Counted from the first letter of the stretch, positions 26,160-36,139 are shown. The stretch is 64,000 nucleotides of DNA from Bdellovibrionota bacterium (GCA_040386775.1 JAZKEU010000012.1:186001-250000), one strand, 5' to 3'. Translations and numbers: made by a program. Notes: a model not told the origin generated them from the sequence alone.

Positions 26160-27191
26160 ATGACCTATAAACACTTATCAGATATCGATCTAGAAATATC
26201 ACTTAAACAATCTGTAGCCGATGAAACTCATCATAAAATTATTGTTCTTCATAAATTAGCAGAACTAGAAAGAAGAAGACTTTATTCTAAGAACTATCCT
26301 TCACTCTTTGAGTATTGCGTGAAAGTGTTAAAATATTCTAGTGCTTCCGCTCAAAGAAGGATTGATTCCATGAGAGCCATGAAGTTGATTCCGGAATTAG
26401 AAGAAAAGATCATTTCAGGGGATTTGAATTTATCTTCTATATCTCAAGCGCAAAGCTTTTTTAGACAAGAGGCTAAAGTAGGCAAAAGCTATTCGGTAAT
26501 AGAAAAGAAAGAAATCTTAGAAAAATTAGAAAACAAGTCTTCTCGAGAATGCATCCAAGAATTGATAACGATTTCCCCGCAAAGCGTTCCTCAAGAGAAA
26601 AGAAGAGAACTAACCGTTAATAAGACTGAGCTTAAGGTGGTTTTAAATAAAGATCTCATCTCAAAGTTAGATAAGATCAAAGCTCTTATGTCCCATAAAA
26701 ACCCAAGTATGACAGATCAAGAGCTAATCGAAGCAATGGCAGAGATTGTAATACAAAAGATAGATCCAATTGAAAAAGCTAACAGAGCAAAGATTAGAAA
26801 ACAGAAAAATAACACGCCTCAGCTTCCGATAGAGGAAGTAAAAAAACAACAGAGTAAAAATATTCTTGAGACCAAGCCCTCAGGGTCGAGACTGGATGCC
26901 TCGAGTCTCAAGAATCGACAATCACGGACGAGCGTCAGTCATACTAGATACATCCCATCCACGATAAAGCACGCAGTCTACAAGAGAGACAAAGGCCAGT
27001 GCACACACAAGAGTTGCAACTCAAACAAGTTCCTCGAATACGACCACATCACACCAATCGCAATGGGCGGTAAAACCACCATCCAAAATCTAAGATTATT
27101 GTGCAGAACCCACAACCAAAGAGCAGCCATCGAAAAGTTTGGATTCCAAAAGATGCAACCATACCTTAACTTTAAAATACAAAATCTATAG
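26160..27191 (+). CDS. HNH endonuclease-domain protein
   Basis: 343 residues from ATG 26160, chosen for AGAGGAG 6-7 bases upstream. The N-terminal ~200 residues are helical, with a DUF222-like layout (IVLHKLAELERRRLY, YSSASAQRRIDSMRAMK, SGDLNLSSISQAQSFFR). A basic linker follows (about 205-275), then an HNH domain with CTHKSCNSNKFLEYDHITPIA and NLRLLCRTHNQ, giving two Cys plus the DH and H residues of a beta-beta-alpha-metal nuclease. Similar HNH proteins are numerous in Bdellovibrio genomes; target unknown. Codon use changes near 26880: the HNH end is C-richer than the N-terminal part. Confidence 0.85.
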   Translation: MTYKHLSDIDLEISLKQSVADETHHKIIVLHKLAELERRRLYSKNYPSLFEYCVKVLKYSSASAQRRIDSMRAMKLIPELEEKIISGDLNLSSISQAQSFFRQEAKVGKSYSVIEKKEILEKLENKSSRECIQELITISPQSVPQEKRRELTVNKTELKVVLNKDLISKLDKIKALMSHKNPSMTDQELIEAMAEIVIQKIDPIEKANRAKIRKQKNNTPQLPIEEVKKQQSKNILETKPSGSRLDASSLKNRQSRTSVSHTRYIPSTIKHAVYKRDKGQCTHKSCNSNKFLEYDHITPIAMGGKTTIQNLRLLCRTHNQRAAIEKFGFQKMQPYLNFKIQNL

Positions 27192-27275
27192 TGATAGTTT
27201 TATAAAATAATTTTCTTATTTTGAAACTCAAAATTGAGAAACAATCAAAATAGGAAGGTTAGACGAGCGAAGAGC

Positions 27276-27683
27276 TCAAGTGATCGGCTTTATATCCGCA
27301 AAGTTTTTCTTCTGGATCCAACGGAACATGATAGCGTTGACTATGAACATTGGAAACACAAAGTAAAAAAATCCAAGGAAGAGATAACTTGCACCACCAA
27401 TAAGCGCAATAAGACTGAAGCGCATACTTACAAAAAACCCTAGTACTGGAATCAGATACGATAAAACTAAGCTCATCGCTATAGAAATCCAGAGAGGTTT
27501 TTTATCTTTTAGGTAGTTGGCAGTTGGAATTAGTAATAACACAGCTATTAAGGAAAAATCAGACCAAGACATATCAAACTGCTCTTGTTTTCTAAGATAT
27601 ATTTCATGAATGTACAAAATAGAATTACCCAAGACTAGATTCACAATAATCAATATCAATACGCGCAAATTACGTTTACTCAT
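27276..27683 (-). CDS. Small hypothetical membrane protein
   Basis: 135 residues with about four hydrophobic spans (near 8-25, 42-58, 65-85, 88-118), a short basic start (MSKRNLRV) and a basic tail. No recognisable family. Convergent with the HNH gene, 84 bases away. Could be a small integral inner-membrane protein; nothing points to a function. Confidence 0.6.
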   Translation of the reverse strand: MSKRNLRVLILIIVNLVLGNSILYIHEIYLRKQEQFDMSWSDFSLIAVLLLIPTANYLKDKKPLWISIAMSLVLSYLIPVLGFFVSMRFSLIALIGGASYLFLGFFYFVFPMFIVNAIMFRWIQKKNFADIKPIT

Positions 27684-27781
27684 ACTTCTTTTTAAATGGA
27701 TTCTTCTGATAATTCAAAATATTTCGAAGCTTTCAAATTAAAGTTAGACTTATTCCATTCGAGAGCTCCAATTTTCTTTCT

Positions 27782-27810
27782 AAAAAAGCTCTGATTACCA
27801 GAGTTTTTTT
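27782..27810. terminator. Bidirectional intrinsic terminator after the motility operon
   Basis: CTCTG and CAGAG pair around ATTAC; a run of A precedes and a run of seven T follows, so both strands have a hairpin plus U-tract. It lies 22 bases past the aglS stop on the minus strand. Confidence 0.8.
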
Positions 27811-27831
27811 GTTTTAGTATATTTTTTGATA

Positions 27832-28422
27832 TTATTTTGGTAATGCGCCCAAATCGCCTTTTTCAACTACCATTACAGCGAAGTTGATTTCTTCGGCGCC
27901 GGCTTCTGTGACGGTGTACATGACTTTTTTGATCGTTAGGAAATCGATCTTTTTATCAGCTTGTACGGTTACGCGTCGGAATTGGTTGATTTCTTTTGTT
28001 GGCTTTTGTTGGTTGCCGACAACTTTTTTGATTTGAGTTTTTAAAGCTTGGCGGTTGTCCACTTCGCTCTTTTGAATCGCATCAATTAGTTTTTGATAAA
28101 GAGGTCGGACCAACCAATCTCTCTGCTCTTTCACTTCTTTGAAATCAACTAATGGCTCTTGATCCAAGAATACAAATTGATTGGAAATTGTCACCACGTG
28201 AGCTGGTGTTAATTCTTTTGTTTCAGCTGCATTTGGAAGAACTACTTCTTTTGGAATAAAAAGTACTTCCCCTGTCGATTTGTAGTTTTGTAGAAGGAAT
28301 ACTGTCAAAACGGTGAACATGTCCACCATGGCAGTCAACGAAAGGATCGCCACCACACTTCTTTTCCCACCACTCAACTGTCTATTTTTTCTGTCTCTTT
28401 TTCCTGGTGCGTATATTGGCAT
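27832..28422 (-). CDS. aglS: TolR/ExbD-family gliding motor protein (AglS-like)
   Basis: 196 residues from ATG 28422; a longer frame would overlap the preceding gene. One membrane segment near 25-43 (SVVAILSLTAMVDMFTVLTV) with the Asp34 typical of the proton path in TolR/ExbD/MotB motors, then a periplasmic domain. Follows a second TolR-like and a TolQ-like gene, the same trio as AglR-AglQ-AglS that powers Myxococcus gliding. Last gene of the operon. Assignment to AglS rather than AglQ is by position. Confidence 0.85.
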   Translation of the reverse strand: MPIYAPGKRDRKNRQLSGGKRSVVAILSLTAMVDMFTVLTVFLLQNYKSTGEVLFIPKEVVLPNAAETKELTPAHVVTISNQFVFLDQEPLVDFKEVKEQRDWLVRPLYQKLIDAIQKSEVDNRQALKTQIKKVVGNQQKPTKEINQFRRVTVQADKKIDFLTIKKVMYTVTEAGAEEINFAVMVVEKGDLGALPK

Positions 28423-28423
28423 A

Positions 28424-28897
28424 TTATGGAGCTCCCCCGCCCGCTGCGACTGAAATCTCTTCGAACCCACCACGGAGTAACATATCCATTCCGTGGATCA
28501 AATCGTCATACGTTAATTCTTCTTGAACCGTAATGACGCCATCTTTTTTGTCTGGATATTCTTTTTTAATTTTCTGAAGTTCCGCCATCAATGTTCTGTC
28601 GTCGTAAGCTGCGCTCACTTTAGGAATGCTCAATTGATTTTTCCCAATCTTCACAACATATCCACTTGAAACCACATCGAGTCTAAATGCTACCTCTGGA
28701 CGTGGTGGAGGTTCATCGGGTGTTGCCTCTGTTCTTTTGCTGTAAACCGAGCTTCCAATCTGAATCATGGAAACCTGAGTCCACACCGCAGTCACAAGAA
28801 GAAAGATAATGCACACACACATAAGGTCAATAAAAGGAACGATGTTCAAATCAACGTTCGTATCCCTACCGTTACCTTTTTCTGTAATTTGAGCCAT
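28424..28897 (-). CDS. aglQ: TolR/ExbD-family gliding motor protein (AglQ-like)
   Basis: 157 residues. Membrane segment near 18-38 (LNIVPFIDLMCVCIIFLLV) with the proton-path Asp24, then a periplasmic domain with the VTVQEELTYDDLIHGMDMLL block typical of ExbD/TolR. Only 1 base separates its stop from the next start, so translation is coupled. In Myxococcus, two TolR homologues partner one TolQ homologue in the gliding motor; the same composition here supports the call. Confidence 0.85.
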   Translation of the reverse strand: MAQITEKGNGRDTNVDLNIVPFIDLMCVCIIFLLVTAVWTQVSMIQIGSSVYSKRTEATPDEPPPRPEVAFRLDVVSSGYVVKIGKNQLSIPKVSAAYDDRTLMAELQKIKKEYPDKKDGVITVQEELTYDDLIHGMDMLLRGGFEEISVAAGGGAP

Positions 28898-28947
28898 ATC
28901 AAATATTCCTAACTAGTTACTAAATTTAACGATCAAAACAATATTGC

Positions 28948-29661
28948 TTAGTACTTCATTTTATCGCGGTTGCTTACTACAACGTTGATAAGGTTCATTG
29001 AACCTTCTTGCATTTCCGTGATTGCTCTACCGATTCTATGTTGAAAGTATCCGTAGAAAATGATCGCTGGAATCGCAACTAAAAGTCCAAACGCTGTACA
29101 ATTCAGAGCTTCTGCAATACCTTTTGATAATAATTCTGCTTTTTTTGCAGGATCGGCGTCGGCAACCGCACCGAATGATGTGATTAGACCCACGATCGTT
29201 CCAAGTAGTCCGATCAATGTTGCCACGTTACCAAACACCGCAAGGAATGTTGTCCATCCTTCAAGTCTTGGTGTTTCTTTTAGTGCGGCTCCATCCATTG
29301 CCACTTGAATTTCTTCATCTGGCCTTTTATTAGCAGCAGAAACTAATCCTGCTTTTAATGTATTTGTTAAGGGAACCGGGCGTGAATCACAGAAAGTGAT
29401 CGCTCCACGTAGATCTCCTCTTAAAACCATTCCAAGGATTTTGTCCATGAAATCATCTTTATCTACCGTTAATTTCATAAGAGCCATAAATCTCTCAACG
29501 ATGATAAATACTGTTAATACTCCAACAATCGCGATGATGTACATCGGCCATCCACCATCGTGGAAAGCTTTTTGAACAAAGTTCATCTGAACAGCAGTTT
29601 CTGCTGTCGCTGTTGCTACTACTTCTTGTGCGTGTGCTATTGAAATCAAGGGAACCTCCAT
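28948..29661 (-). CDS. aglR: TolQ/ExbB/MotA-family gliding motor protein (AglR-like)
   Basis: 237 residues. Three membrane segments: near 40-60 (YIIAIVGVLTVFIIVERF), near 130-155 (FGNVATLIGLLGTIVGLIT) and near 180-205 (LNCTAFGLLVAIPAIIFYGY). The GLLGTIVG loop and the conserved small residues in the last two spans are those of proton-channel subunits. The first ~25 residues (IAHAQEVVATA) are an unusual extra leader. Forms the stator with the two TolR-like proteins downstream; expected to drive the Glt envelope complex. Confidence 0.88.
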   Translation of the reverse strand: MEVPLISIAHAQEVVATATAETAVQMNFVQKAFHDGGWPMYIIAIVGVLTVFIIVERFMALMKLTVDKDDFMDKILGMVLRGDLRGAITFCDSRPVPLTNTLKAGLVSAANKRPDEEIQVAMDGAALKETPRLEGWTTFLAVFGNVATLIGLLGTIVGLITSFGAVADADPAKKAELLSKGIAEALNCTAFGLLVAIPAIIFYGYFQHRIGRAITEMQEGSMNLINVVVSNRDKMKY

Positions 29662-29776
29662 TATTGTCCTTCAATTTTTTAAGTAATTTCCAATTCTAAA
29701 TATTCGGTCCAATTCTAAATATTAAACATTCTCAACTTCTAATTTTAAATCCTAAATTCTAATTCTCAATATCCAA

Positions 29777-31777
29777 TTACTGTGCATTGAACAGGAACGG
29801 ATAACTTACTACAGCTTCCTGATCTGGCGGCGGCTCTGGGAATTTCCATGTTCTCAATCTTGAGAGAATACATTGTTCCACTTCAGAGTTTTTGAGTGTT
29901 GAACTCGATACCCTAGCCGAAGATACTCTACCATTTCCAACGATCACCCATTCCAAGATCACTTTACCGTAAAGATTTGGATTTTTATTTAATGTCTTTT
30001 CATAACAAGCCGTAATTTGTCTTTGGTTTTCTCTTATCACTCTTCTGATCGCTTCCCTATCGATCGAACCAGAGAAAGTTTCACCTTCACCACCAGGAAC
30101 AACTGATGCACGACCTTTCGCTCCGAGACCACCCGTCCCGTAACCTGAAACACCTCCGCCTCGACCTTTTGTGTTCACGCCGGCGATACCATAAGTGGCA
30201 GTTCCTTCACCACCAGCACCAATATCTTTCAATCCTGTACCAGGTGTATTCCCTGCTCCAAGTGCCGCTTGTCCGCCAGTTCCTGTTGCTTGACCAGCTG
30301 CGCCCGCTAAGTTTCCAGAACCCGAATATGTTTTAGATAATTGATCGTTGAAACCTTTTGATCCGAAAGCACTGAAGATACCTTGCTTCGTTGGATCCGG
30401 AGCTTTGCTCTTTGCGCTACTATCTGGTTTCGCCTTTGCTGAAGTTGTTGCCTTCACGACACCTTTTCCGGTTCCTGGATTTGGAGTCGTTGGCTTTTTA
30501 ACTGTAGACTGAGATTTGTTTGGCATTGCTGCTGAAGCTGCACCCTCTTCGCCACGGCTTGGAGCCTTCTCTTGATCTTTGAAAGCTTCAGTTGCAGATT
30601 CTGCGCTTTTTGCTTCTTCAGAAAGATCTACTCTTTGCTTTGGACGATCATAAACGAAAGCTGCTTTTTTTACTATTTCCTCAACAGGTGGCTCCTCTGG
30701 AGCATCTGGAGTATAAATTGCAAAATAAATTCCTAAGATACCAAAAAACATCACCGTCGAAAGTAATGTCGCAATTTCACTCGTAGCTAAAAGTAAGAAC
30801 GGAGCCGCAATCGCCTTAGGAGTAGCCGCAACGAAGCGAACGTAAACACTCACGCCACTTCCGAGATCAATTCTAATTACATAGGTTTGGTCTAAAGGAA
30901 TTGCATATCCCGCACCTTCGCGCGGAAGCTTTCCTTGTAAAATTAAATCATTGATCGTTGTCACAGTTTCATTCACTCTCACTTCACCATTCATATCTGG
31001 AGTAATGAGCACTCTCACTTGCGAATCAATTTTAACCAATGGATGAGAAACCGTATTATCAAATACAGGAATACTAATTGTATTTTTAGGGCTGCTACCA
31101 ATCGTAACAACTTGTGTAGAGTCAAAATGATATGTATCTAGAATTCTTTCGTTCCAAGCTACCGTCACCTCAACAACAGTTCCTTTTACAGGTCTCATTT
31201 GCTCACTCAAGTTTTTGATTTCACTTGGAGGAGCGTATGTTCCTTTTAATCCTGTGGGTTGAACATAAGGTTCGTGTTTTTCTACGCCACCTAATGAAAC
31301 TGGTTTTTCAACTTTATGAACACTTGGAGTTTCCTTCGGTGCAACGGGTGCCACGACAACCGGCGCTGGTTTTGGAACTTGCGGAACTGCCTTAGGCGCT
31401 GATACAGGAATTACTTTCGGTGGCTCTGGGACTTTTGGCACTGATGCAGCCGGCCCCGCAGAAACTGGCTTTGGCAAACCAATAAAAAATTCTAATCTGT
31501 ATCCGCCGATTTTAATTTCTTCTCCAGAATTAATTCTATCATCCAGAACTTGCTGTCCATTTTTGAATGTTCCAGACTGCGAACCTAAGTCACAGATATA
31601 AAATCCATCTTGTCTTTTTTCGATAAGAGCGTGAACCGAAGAAATATCTGAACCTTTTAGTTTTAGATGGGCTTCACCTTCAGATCCAATAACGATTTGA
31701 GATTCACCAGACTGAAAAACTTCAACTAAATCTTGCGCTAAGTAAACACGTATAAATACGCGATCCGTAATACTCAT
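29777..31777 (-). CDS. gltG: FHA- and TonB-like-domain gliding protein (GltG-like)
   Basis: 666 residues spanning the inner membrane. Cytoplasmic FHA domain at about 25-95 (SSVHALIEKRQDGFYICDLG, SGTFKNG) for phospho-Thr binding; a Pro/Ala linker (about 105-165); a second folded region (about 190-320); one membrane span near 325-352; a Gly/Ser/Ala-rich periplasmic region; and an AgmX/PglI-type C-terminal domain (about 565-666, REAIRRVIRENQRQITACYE ... RTWKFPEPP) akin to TonB. This layout matches Myxococcus GltG, which links cytoplasmic signals to the outer envelope. Its start overlaps the stop of the preceding gene by 4 bases. Confidence 0.88.
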   Translation of the reverse strand: MSITDRVFIRVYLAQDLVEVFQSGESQIVIGSEGEAHLKLKGSDISSVHALIEKRQDGFYICDLGSQSGTFKNGQQVLDDRINSGEEIKIGGYRLEFFIGLPKPVSAGPAASVPKVPEPPKVIPVSAPKAVPQVPKPAPVVVAPVAPKETPSVHKVEKPVSLGGVEKHEPYVQPTGLKGTYAPPSEIKNLSEQMRPVKGTVVEVTVAWNERILDTYHFDSTQVVTIGSSPKNTISIPVFDNTVSHPLVKIDSQVRVLITPDMNGEVRVNETVTTINDLILQGKLPREGAGYAIPLDQTYVIRIDLGSGVSVYVRFVAATPKAIAAPFLLLATSEIATLLSTVMFFGILGIYFAIYTPDAPEEPPVEEIVKKAAFVYDRPKQRVDLSEEAKSAESATEAFKDQEKAPSRGEEGAASAAMPNKSQSTVKKPTTPNPGTGKGVVKATTSAKAKPDSSAKSKAPDPTKQGIFSAFGSKGFNDQLSKTYSGSGNLAGAAGQATGTGGQAALGAGNTPGTGLKDIGAGGEGTATYGIAGVNTKGRGGGVSGYGTGGLGAKGRASVVPGGEGETFSGSIDREAIRRVIRENQRQITACYEKTLNKNPNLYGKVILEWVIVGNGRVSSARVSSSTLKNSEVEQCILSRLRTWKFPEPPPDQEAVVSYPFLFNAQ

Positions 31778-32055
31778 TTAACACCTCTTGGAACAACTTC
31801 TGAAGTCTTTCTCATTTCAGGTAAGAAATTTTCTCTTAACTTGATCAATCTACCAAAGTTGAATTGCTTCTTTTGCATAATATAAAATAATTCTGGTTTT
31901 TGAACTTCACCGCGAATGAGCTGATCTTCGAAATTGATATTTGTTCTCTTCTTTTCTTTTCCTTGCGCAAAAGAATGCACTCCCGAAAATAGGAATGCCA
32001 AAAAGGTAATGATTACAAATAATTTGAATGGTCTAAAGTAATTCAAGCTGAACAT
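31774..32055 (-). CDS. Small exported protein at the GltF position
   Basis: 93 residues. The hydrophobic N-terminus FKLFVIITFLAFLFSGVHSF with AQG after it looks like a signal peptide; the mature part (KRTNINFEDQLIRGEVQKPE, then LFYIMQKKQFNFGRL) is short and basic. It lies between the GltE-like and GltG-like genes, the place held by gltF in Myxococcus, and overlaps gltG by 4 bases. The GltF identity is inferred from order only. Confidence 0.7.
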   Translation of the reverse strand: MFSLNYFRPFKLFVIITFLAFLFSGVHSFAQGKEKKRTNINFEDQLIRGEVQKPELFYIMQKKQFNFGRLIKLRENFLPEMRKTSEVVPRGVK

Positions 32056-32069
32056 CCTTGTTGCCGTCT

Positions 32070-32945
32070 TTATTTAGTTACTTCTTGATCCAACTTTTGA
32101 GTTAACGTATTAACTTTCTTAAGTATAACAGGATCAGTTGTTATAAATCTAACTTTATTCAAAATCTCTTTTGCTTCCTTAGAATCTTTTTTAAATTCAG
32201 CCCAAAGTATAGCTTGGTTCAGCAAAACTGGAACCTTTTGATTTTTAGAATCTATACTTTTGTACACACTAAGAGCCTTATCTACTTTGCCTACACCACG
32301 AAGTGCGATGGCATAATTATTTGCAATGGCAGGATTACTCTTGTCTTCATCGTATGCATTTTCTAACAGAGCCAAAGCTTTATCGTAATCTAAATATTTT
32401 AAATAATAGGCGCCAAGATTTGCACTTGCTCCTAAATGGTCATTATCACCAAGCAGTGCTTTTTTGAAAGATCCTTGAGCCTCATACTCTTTTCCTTCTT
32501 TCATTTGAATCACACCAATACCATTGTTTGCGTCCGCATTCTTTGGATCTTTTGCTAGAACTCTATCAAAATAAATTTTTGCAGCGTCCGGCTCATTGTT
32601 CTTGAGATAAAAAATCGCAAAGCCATTGAGGATCTTAACGTTTTCAGAATCACGCGCAAGGAGTTCACTGCCCGTAGCGATCATCTCATTTTCTCTTTGA
32701 GAATTTACGGCAGCTTCAAATTTATCTCCTAACTCACTACTAGAAACCTTTGGAGTTTCTTTCTCATCGACTTGTGGAGAAGACTTTCCTCCCGGAGTTG
32801 CAGATTTTGGGCTGCCTTCCACTTCGTTATCAAATTCTCCAAAAGATTTTTTATCACCTTCGTTGTAATTTTTTACCTTGCTCGAAGAACAACCCACACT
32901 TAAAAGAATCAACCCTGCCAATATTAAATTTTTATTGTTCATCAT
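32070..32945 (-). CDS. gltE: TPR lipoprotein of the gliding complex (GltE/AglT-like)
   Basis: 291 residues. Lipobox in LILAGLILLSVGCSSS; an acidic Ser/Lys linker (about 22-70), then five or so TPR units (about 85-260, for example NAKILNGFAIFYLKNNEPDA-like repeats). Lipidated TPR proteins of this type sit in the outer membrane. Overlaps the upstream gene by 4 bases (ATGA at 32942). The GltE/AglT assignment rests on the lipoprotein-TPR design and gene order. Confidence 0.8.
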   Translation of the reverse strand: MMNNKNLILAGLILLSVGCSSSKVKNYNEGDKKSFGEFDNEVEGSPKSATPGGKSSPQVDEKETPKVSSSELGDKFEAAVNSQRENEMIATGSELLARDSENVKILNGFAIFYLKNNEPDAAKIYFDRVLAKDPKNADANNGIGVIQMKEGKEYEAQGSFKKALLGDNDHLGASANLGAYYLKYLDYDKALALLENAYDEDKSNPAIANNYAIALRGVGKVDKALSVYKSIDSKNQKVPVLLNQAILWAEFKKDSKEAKEILNKVRFITTDPVILKKVNTLTQKLDQEVTK

Positions 32946-35900
32946 AAATCCACCTTCGGAATGATGTAATCGATAGATACTTCTTCGAGAACTTTTTCTG
33001 ATTTGTTCATTCTGTCGAGAGCCTGGTAAGCCGTTCTCACGTACTCGCTATAGATATCAATTTGACGAGCTTTATTGATGGCGTTCTTATAATTATCCAA
33101 CCCTTGCTGCTTGAGTGGCCCCGCAACCTTATCCACTTCCGCCATATAAACCTGCTGTTGTTCAGCATTTAAACCCTTAGGGAGTGGAACTTTATAAATT
33201 GCATCGCTCATGTGTTCATAAGCCTGTCCTGCTGTTGCAAGAGACGCTACCACGTATTCACCCACATCCAATTTTACAATTGGTTCTAATTCTTTATTCA
33301 TTTTATTGATGAGAGCCAATTTCTTTTGAATTGCTGGTCCTTGTCCTCTTGGATCGTTTGGAATTCTAATCGCCATCATTTCATTCAATGTTGGCAATAC
33401 AAATTTGAATTGGGCCTCAGCGGATTCTCTCGCACCTATGTCTCCACCAGCTCTGCGCTTTAGACCAATGATTTTTTTGTACCATTCCTCAGCCTTTGCG
33501 CGATTTCCTGCCTTTTCAGCATTTTTGGCAATTCTATAAGCCGCGGTGATCACCAATCTCATATCTCTCGGACCTGCATTCAAATATTGCTCATAATATC
33601 CATTAGCCATCGCTAGACTATTTCTCTTCTCATAGATCTCGCCGATCAAGAAGAGGGCATCCACTTTGTTGGCTTTCTTACTTGTCTTTTGGAACATCTC
33701 GTAGTTTTTAATGGCTCTTGAGTAATTTTTAAATCCGGCCCAAATCACTGCCGAGTTAAAATACAAATCTGCAGCCAAAGGATCATTTGGATATTCATTT
33801 GTGAATTTCTCAAACTCTTCAGCGGCTTTCTTTAATTGTCCCGTTCTCTCATAAATACGACCCACGAGGCGTCTGGCTTCTTTCTTTTGCTTTTCGTTTT
33901 CCTTACTGCCTGAGTTTAAGAATCCTGTATACATCTGAACAGCTTTTGGCAACTCGCCAGATCTTTCGTAGTTAATTCCAGAGTTGAATTTAGCAATCGG
34001 AGCCAGAGTTGATGCTGGGTAATTTTTAGAAAAATTCTCAAAAACTTTTGCCGATCCTGGATAGTCTTTTTTGACTTCAAGGTCTTGAGCTTCTTTAAAC
34101 TTTGCTTTCTCCACAACGCTCTTGATGTCCATATTCACATCAGCAGACTTTAAACCCGGAGTATTGAGAAGTTCTTGGCCAACTTTCGATAAACCTTCGT
34201 AATCTTTTCTTAAGTTATAGATATCTAGAATCAAATTCGCTGAATATACCGCAAACTCTGTCTTTGGATGCTTGCTAATGATTTCTTTGAAGATCACAAG
34301 AGCGTGGTCAAAATAATTGTGCGTGTAGTAGAGCCTGCCTGTTTTAAATCTGATATCCAAAGATTTTTCGGATTTTGGGAATTTAGCAAAGTAGTTTTCT
34401 GCAGCTGTTACGAATTCTTGTTCTTCTGCATTGAATGGGAATGGATCTAAACTTTGACCTCTAATTTTTTCAAGTTCTTTTTCTGTTGGTAAAGATTTTT
34501 CTAGTGCTAAAATCACGTTGAGAGTCGCTGGTCCGTAATATTGACTGGTTGGCGCGTTCTGAATCACCCATCTGTACTGAGCAGAGGCTGTCTCAAATTC
34601 GTTCATGTCATAGAGCAATTCCCCAAAGAAGAATCTCATCTCTGCCGTGTTCTTTGCTTTATCAAATTCTTTTACATAAAGTTCATACAAGTTCTTGGTT
34701 AACTTTTGCCCTGTTGGATTTCTAGATTTTTGCAAAGCTTTGTGCTCATTCAAGATAATATTTCTGAGTGTTGATTCTCTGGTATCAAAAGATTTTTGAA
34801 CTTCTTTGGGGTTGGCTTGCGCCCAAGAACTTTCAGAATTGTAGTTAGTAATCCAATTGAATAACTCTTCTCTGAAAGTTTGGCGACTTCCGCCTACAGC
34901 GTAGTTCTGTACGATTTGATTTTGGAAATCAAAGTTTTTCGGCGCATCTGGATTCATTTCGATCAATTGGGCAAAAACATATTTGGCCGCTTCCCTTTGG
35001 CCACGATCAGAGTACAAATATCCTAATTTTTCTAAAGAACTATAAACTCTTTTCTCTCCGCCCATTCTTTCGAAATAAGTGGAGGCTTGCTCATAGGCTT
35101 TAACATCGGGATAAAAAAGAATTAAATCATTGTAGGCCTCATCCGCAAGTCGAATTTTATTTATAGCTTTTCCGTCTTCCGATTCTTGATTTACGTTCTC
35201 TTCAGCAATTTCGATTACTTTTTCTAAATGATTGATGGCAATCGCAGTTTGGCCAAGTCTATAATAGCACCAAGCGACTTTATACATGGCAAATGGGTAA
35301 ATTCTGCTTCTTGGAGATTTTAAAACTGCTTTGTAATTTTCGGCAGCTTTTTTCCAATCACTATTTTCAAAATAAAATTCTGCGGTAGCGAAGTATGATT
35401 CTGTTACATATATAGAGCGAGGAAATTCTTTGGTGAGTTTTTCATAGTATGCTGTTCCTTTTTTAAATTGCCCAAGTTCAACAAAGTTGTAACCCATAAA
35501 GAAATAAGCTTGATCTAATTTTTTACTCTTAGGAAAATCCTTAATGTACCAACCGTAGAGTTCTATCGCCTTCTTATTGTACACTTGTGGTGCGTTCATT
35601 TGAATTTGTGGTGGATTGCCTTTTCTGCCTTTTGATTCCCACACCGCAATCTTTTTATCGAAATCACTTTGAATTCTGTATTGAACAAGCTTTGCTTTCT
35701 CAACATAGAGCTCACCAAGTCTTAGCCAGATCTCGCCACGTTCTGGACTTTTTCTGAATTTTTGACTGAGTGAATAGAGTTCATTGATTTGCTGATCTAG
35801 AATTTTTTCTAACTGAGCTTCTTTTTCATTACTCTTAATAAAGAATTTCATCGCTGATGGAGGTTTAATTTTTTTGGTGTTACGTATCACCACCTGCTTT

Positions 35901-36139
35901 GGAGCTGCTGCATCTGGAATGATTTTAGTGAATTTACTGATCTGAACATTACCGCCCCTATCACTGTCTTTGTAACGAGAAAGAACGTCCGCTACGGTGG
36001 CGGCTTTCTTTCCTGGAGCTGATTTATTCGCCGGCGCTATTCTTCTCGCTCGATCTTGCGCATGAGAAACGTCGACATTAACAGTCAAGCCACCAGATAT
36101 TAAACTTAAGGCCAAAGCTGAGTTGATTAATTTTTTCAT
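32942..36139 (-). CDS. gltD: Large periplasmic TPR protein of the gliding complex (GltD/AgmU-like)
   Basis: 1065 residues with a signal peptide (MKKLINSALALSLISGG, cleavage near SHAQD). Most of the protein is tetratricopeptide repeats, with clear units such as AYFFMGYNFVELGQFKKGTA and FRTGRLYYTH-type pairs from about 120 to 980. The length and all-TPR composition match AgmU/GltD, a periplasmic scaffold that moves with the gliding machinery in Myxococcus. Cotranscribed, with 13 bases to the preceding gene and a 4-base overlap to the next. Confidence 0.82.
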   Translation of the reverse strand: MKKLINSALALSLISGGLTVNVDVSHAQDRARRIAPANKSAPGKKAATVADVLSRYKDSDRGGNVQISKFTKIIPDAAAPKQVVIRNTKKIKPPSAMKFFIKSNEKEAQLEKILDQQINELYSLSQKFRKSPERGEIWLRLGELYVEKAKLVQYRIQSDFDKKIAVWESKGRKGNPPQIQMNAPQVYNKKAIELYGWYIKDFPKSKKLDQAYFFMGYNFVELGQFKKGTAYYEKLTKEFPRSIYVTESYFATAEFYFENSDWKKAAENYKAVLKSPRSRIYPFAMYKVAWCYYRLGQTAIAINHLEKVIEIAEENVNQESEDGKAINKIRLADEAYNDLILFYPDVKAYEQASTYFERMGGEKRVYSSLEKLGYLYSDRGQREAAKYVFAQLIEMNPDAPKNFDFQNQIVQNYAVGGSRQTFREELFNWITNYNSESSWAQANPKEVQKSFDTRESTLRNIILNEHKALQKSRNPTGQKLTKNLYELYVKEFDKAKNTAEMRFFFGELLYDMNEFETASAQYRWVIQNAPTSQYYGPATLNVILALEKSLPTEKELEKIRGQSLDPFPFNAEEQEFVTAAENYFAKFPKSEKSLDIRFKTGRLYYTHNYFDHALVIFKEIISKHPKTEFAVYSANLILDIYNLRKDYEGLSKVGQELLNTPGLKSADVNMDIKSVVEKAKFKEAQDLEVKKDYPGSAKVFENFSKNYPASTLAPIAKFNSGINYERSGELPKAVQMYTGFLNSGSKENEKQKKEARRLVGRIYERTGQLKKAAEEFEKFTNEYPNDPLAADLYFNSAVIWAGFKNYSRAIKNYEMFQKTSKKANKVDALFLIGEIYEKRNSLAMANGYYEQYLNAGPRDMRLVITAAYRIAKNAEKAGNRAKAEEWYKKIIGLKRRAGGDIGARESAEAQFKFVLPTLNEMMAIRIPNDPRGQGPAIQKKLALINKMNKELEPIVKLDVGEYVVASLATAGQAYEHMSDAIYKVPLPKGLNAEQQQVYMAEVDKVAGPLKQQGLDNYKNAINKARQIDIYSEYVRTAYQALDRMNKSEKVLEEVSIDYIIPKVDL

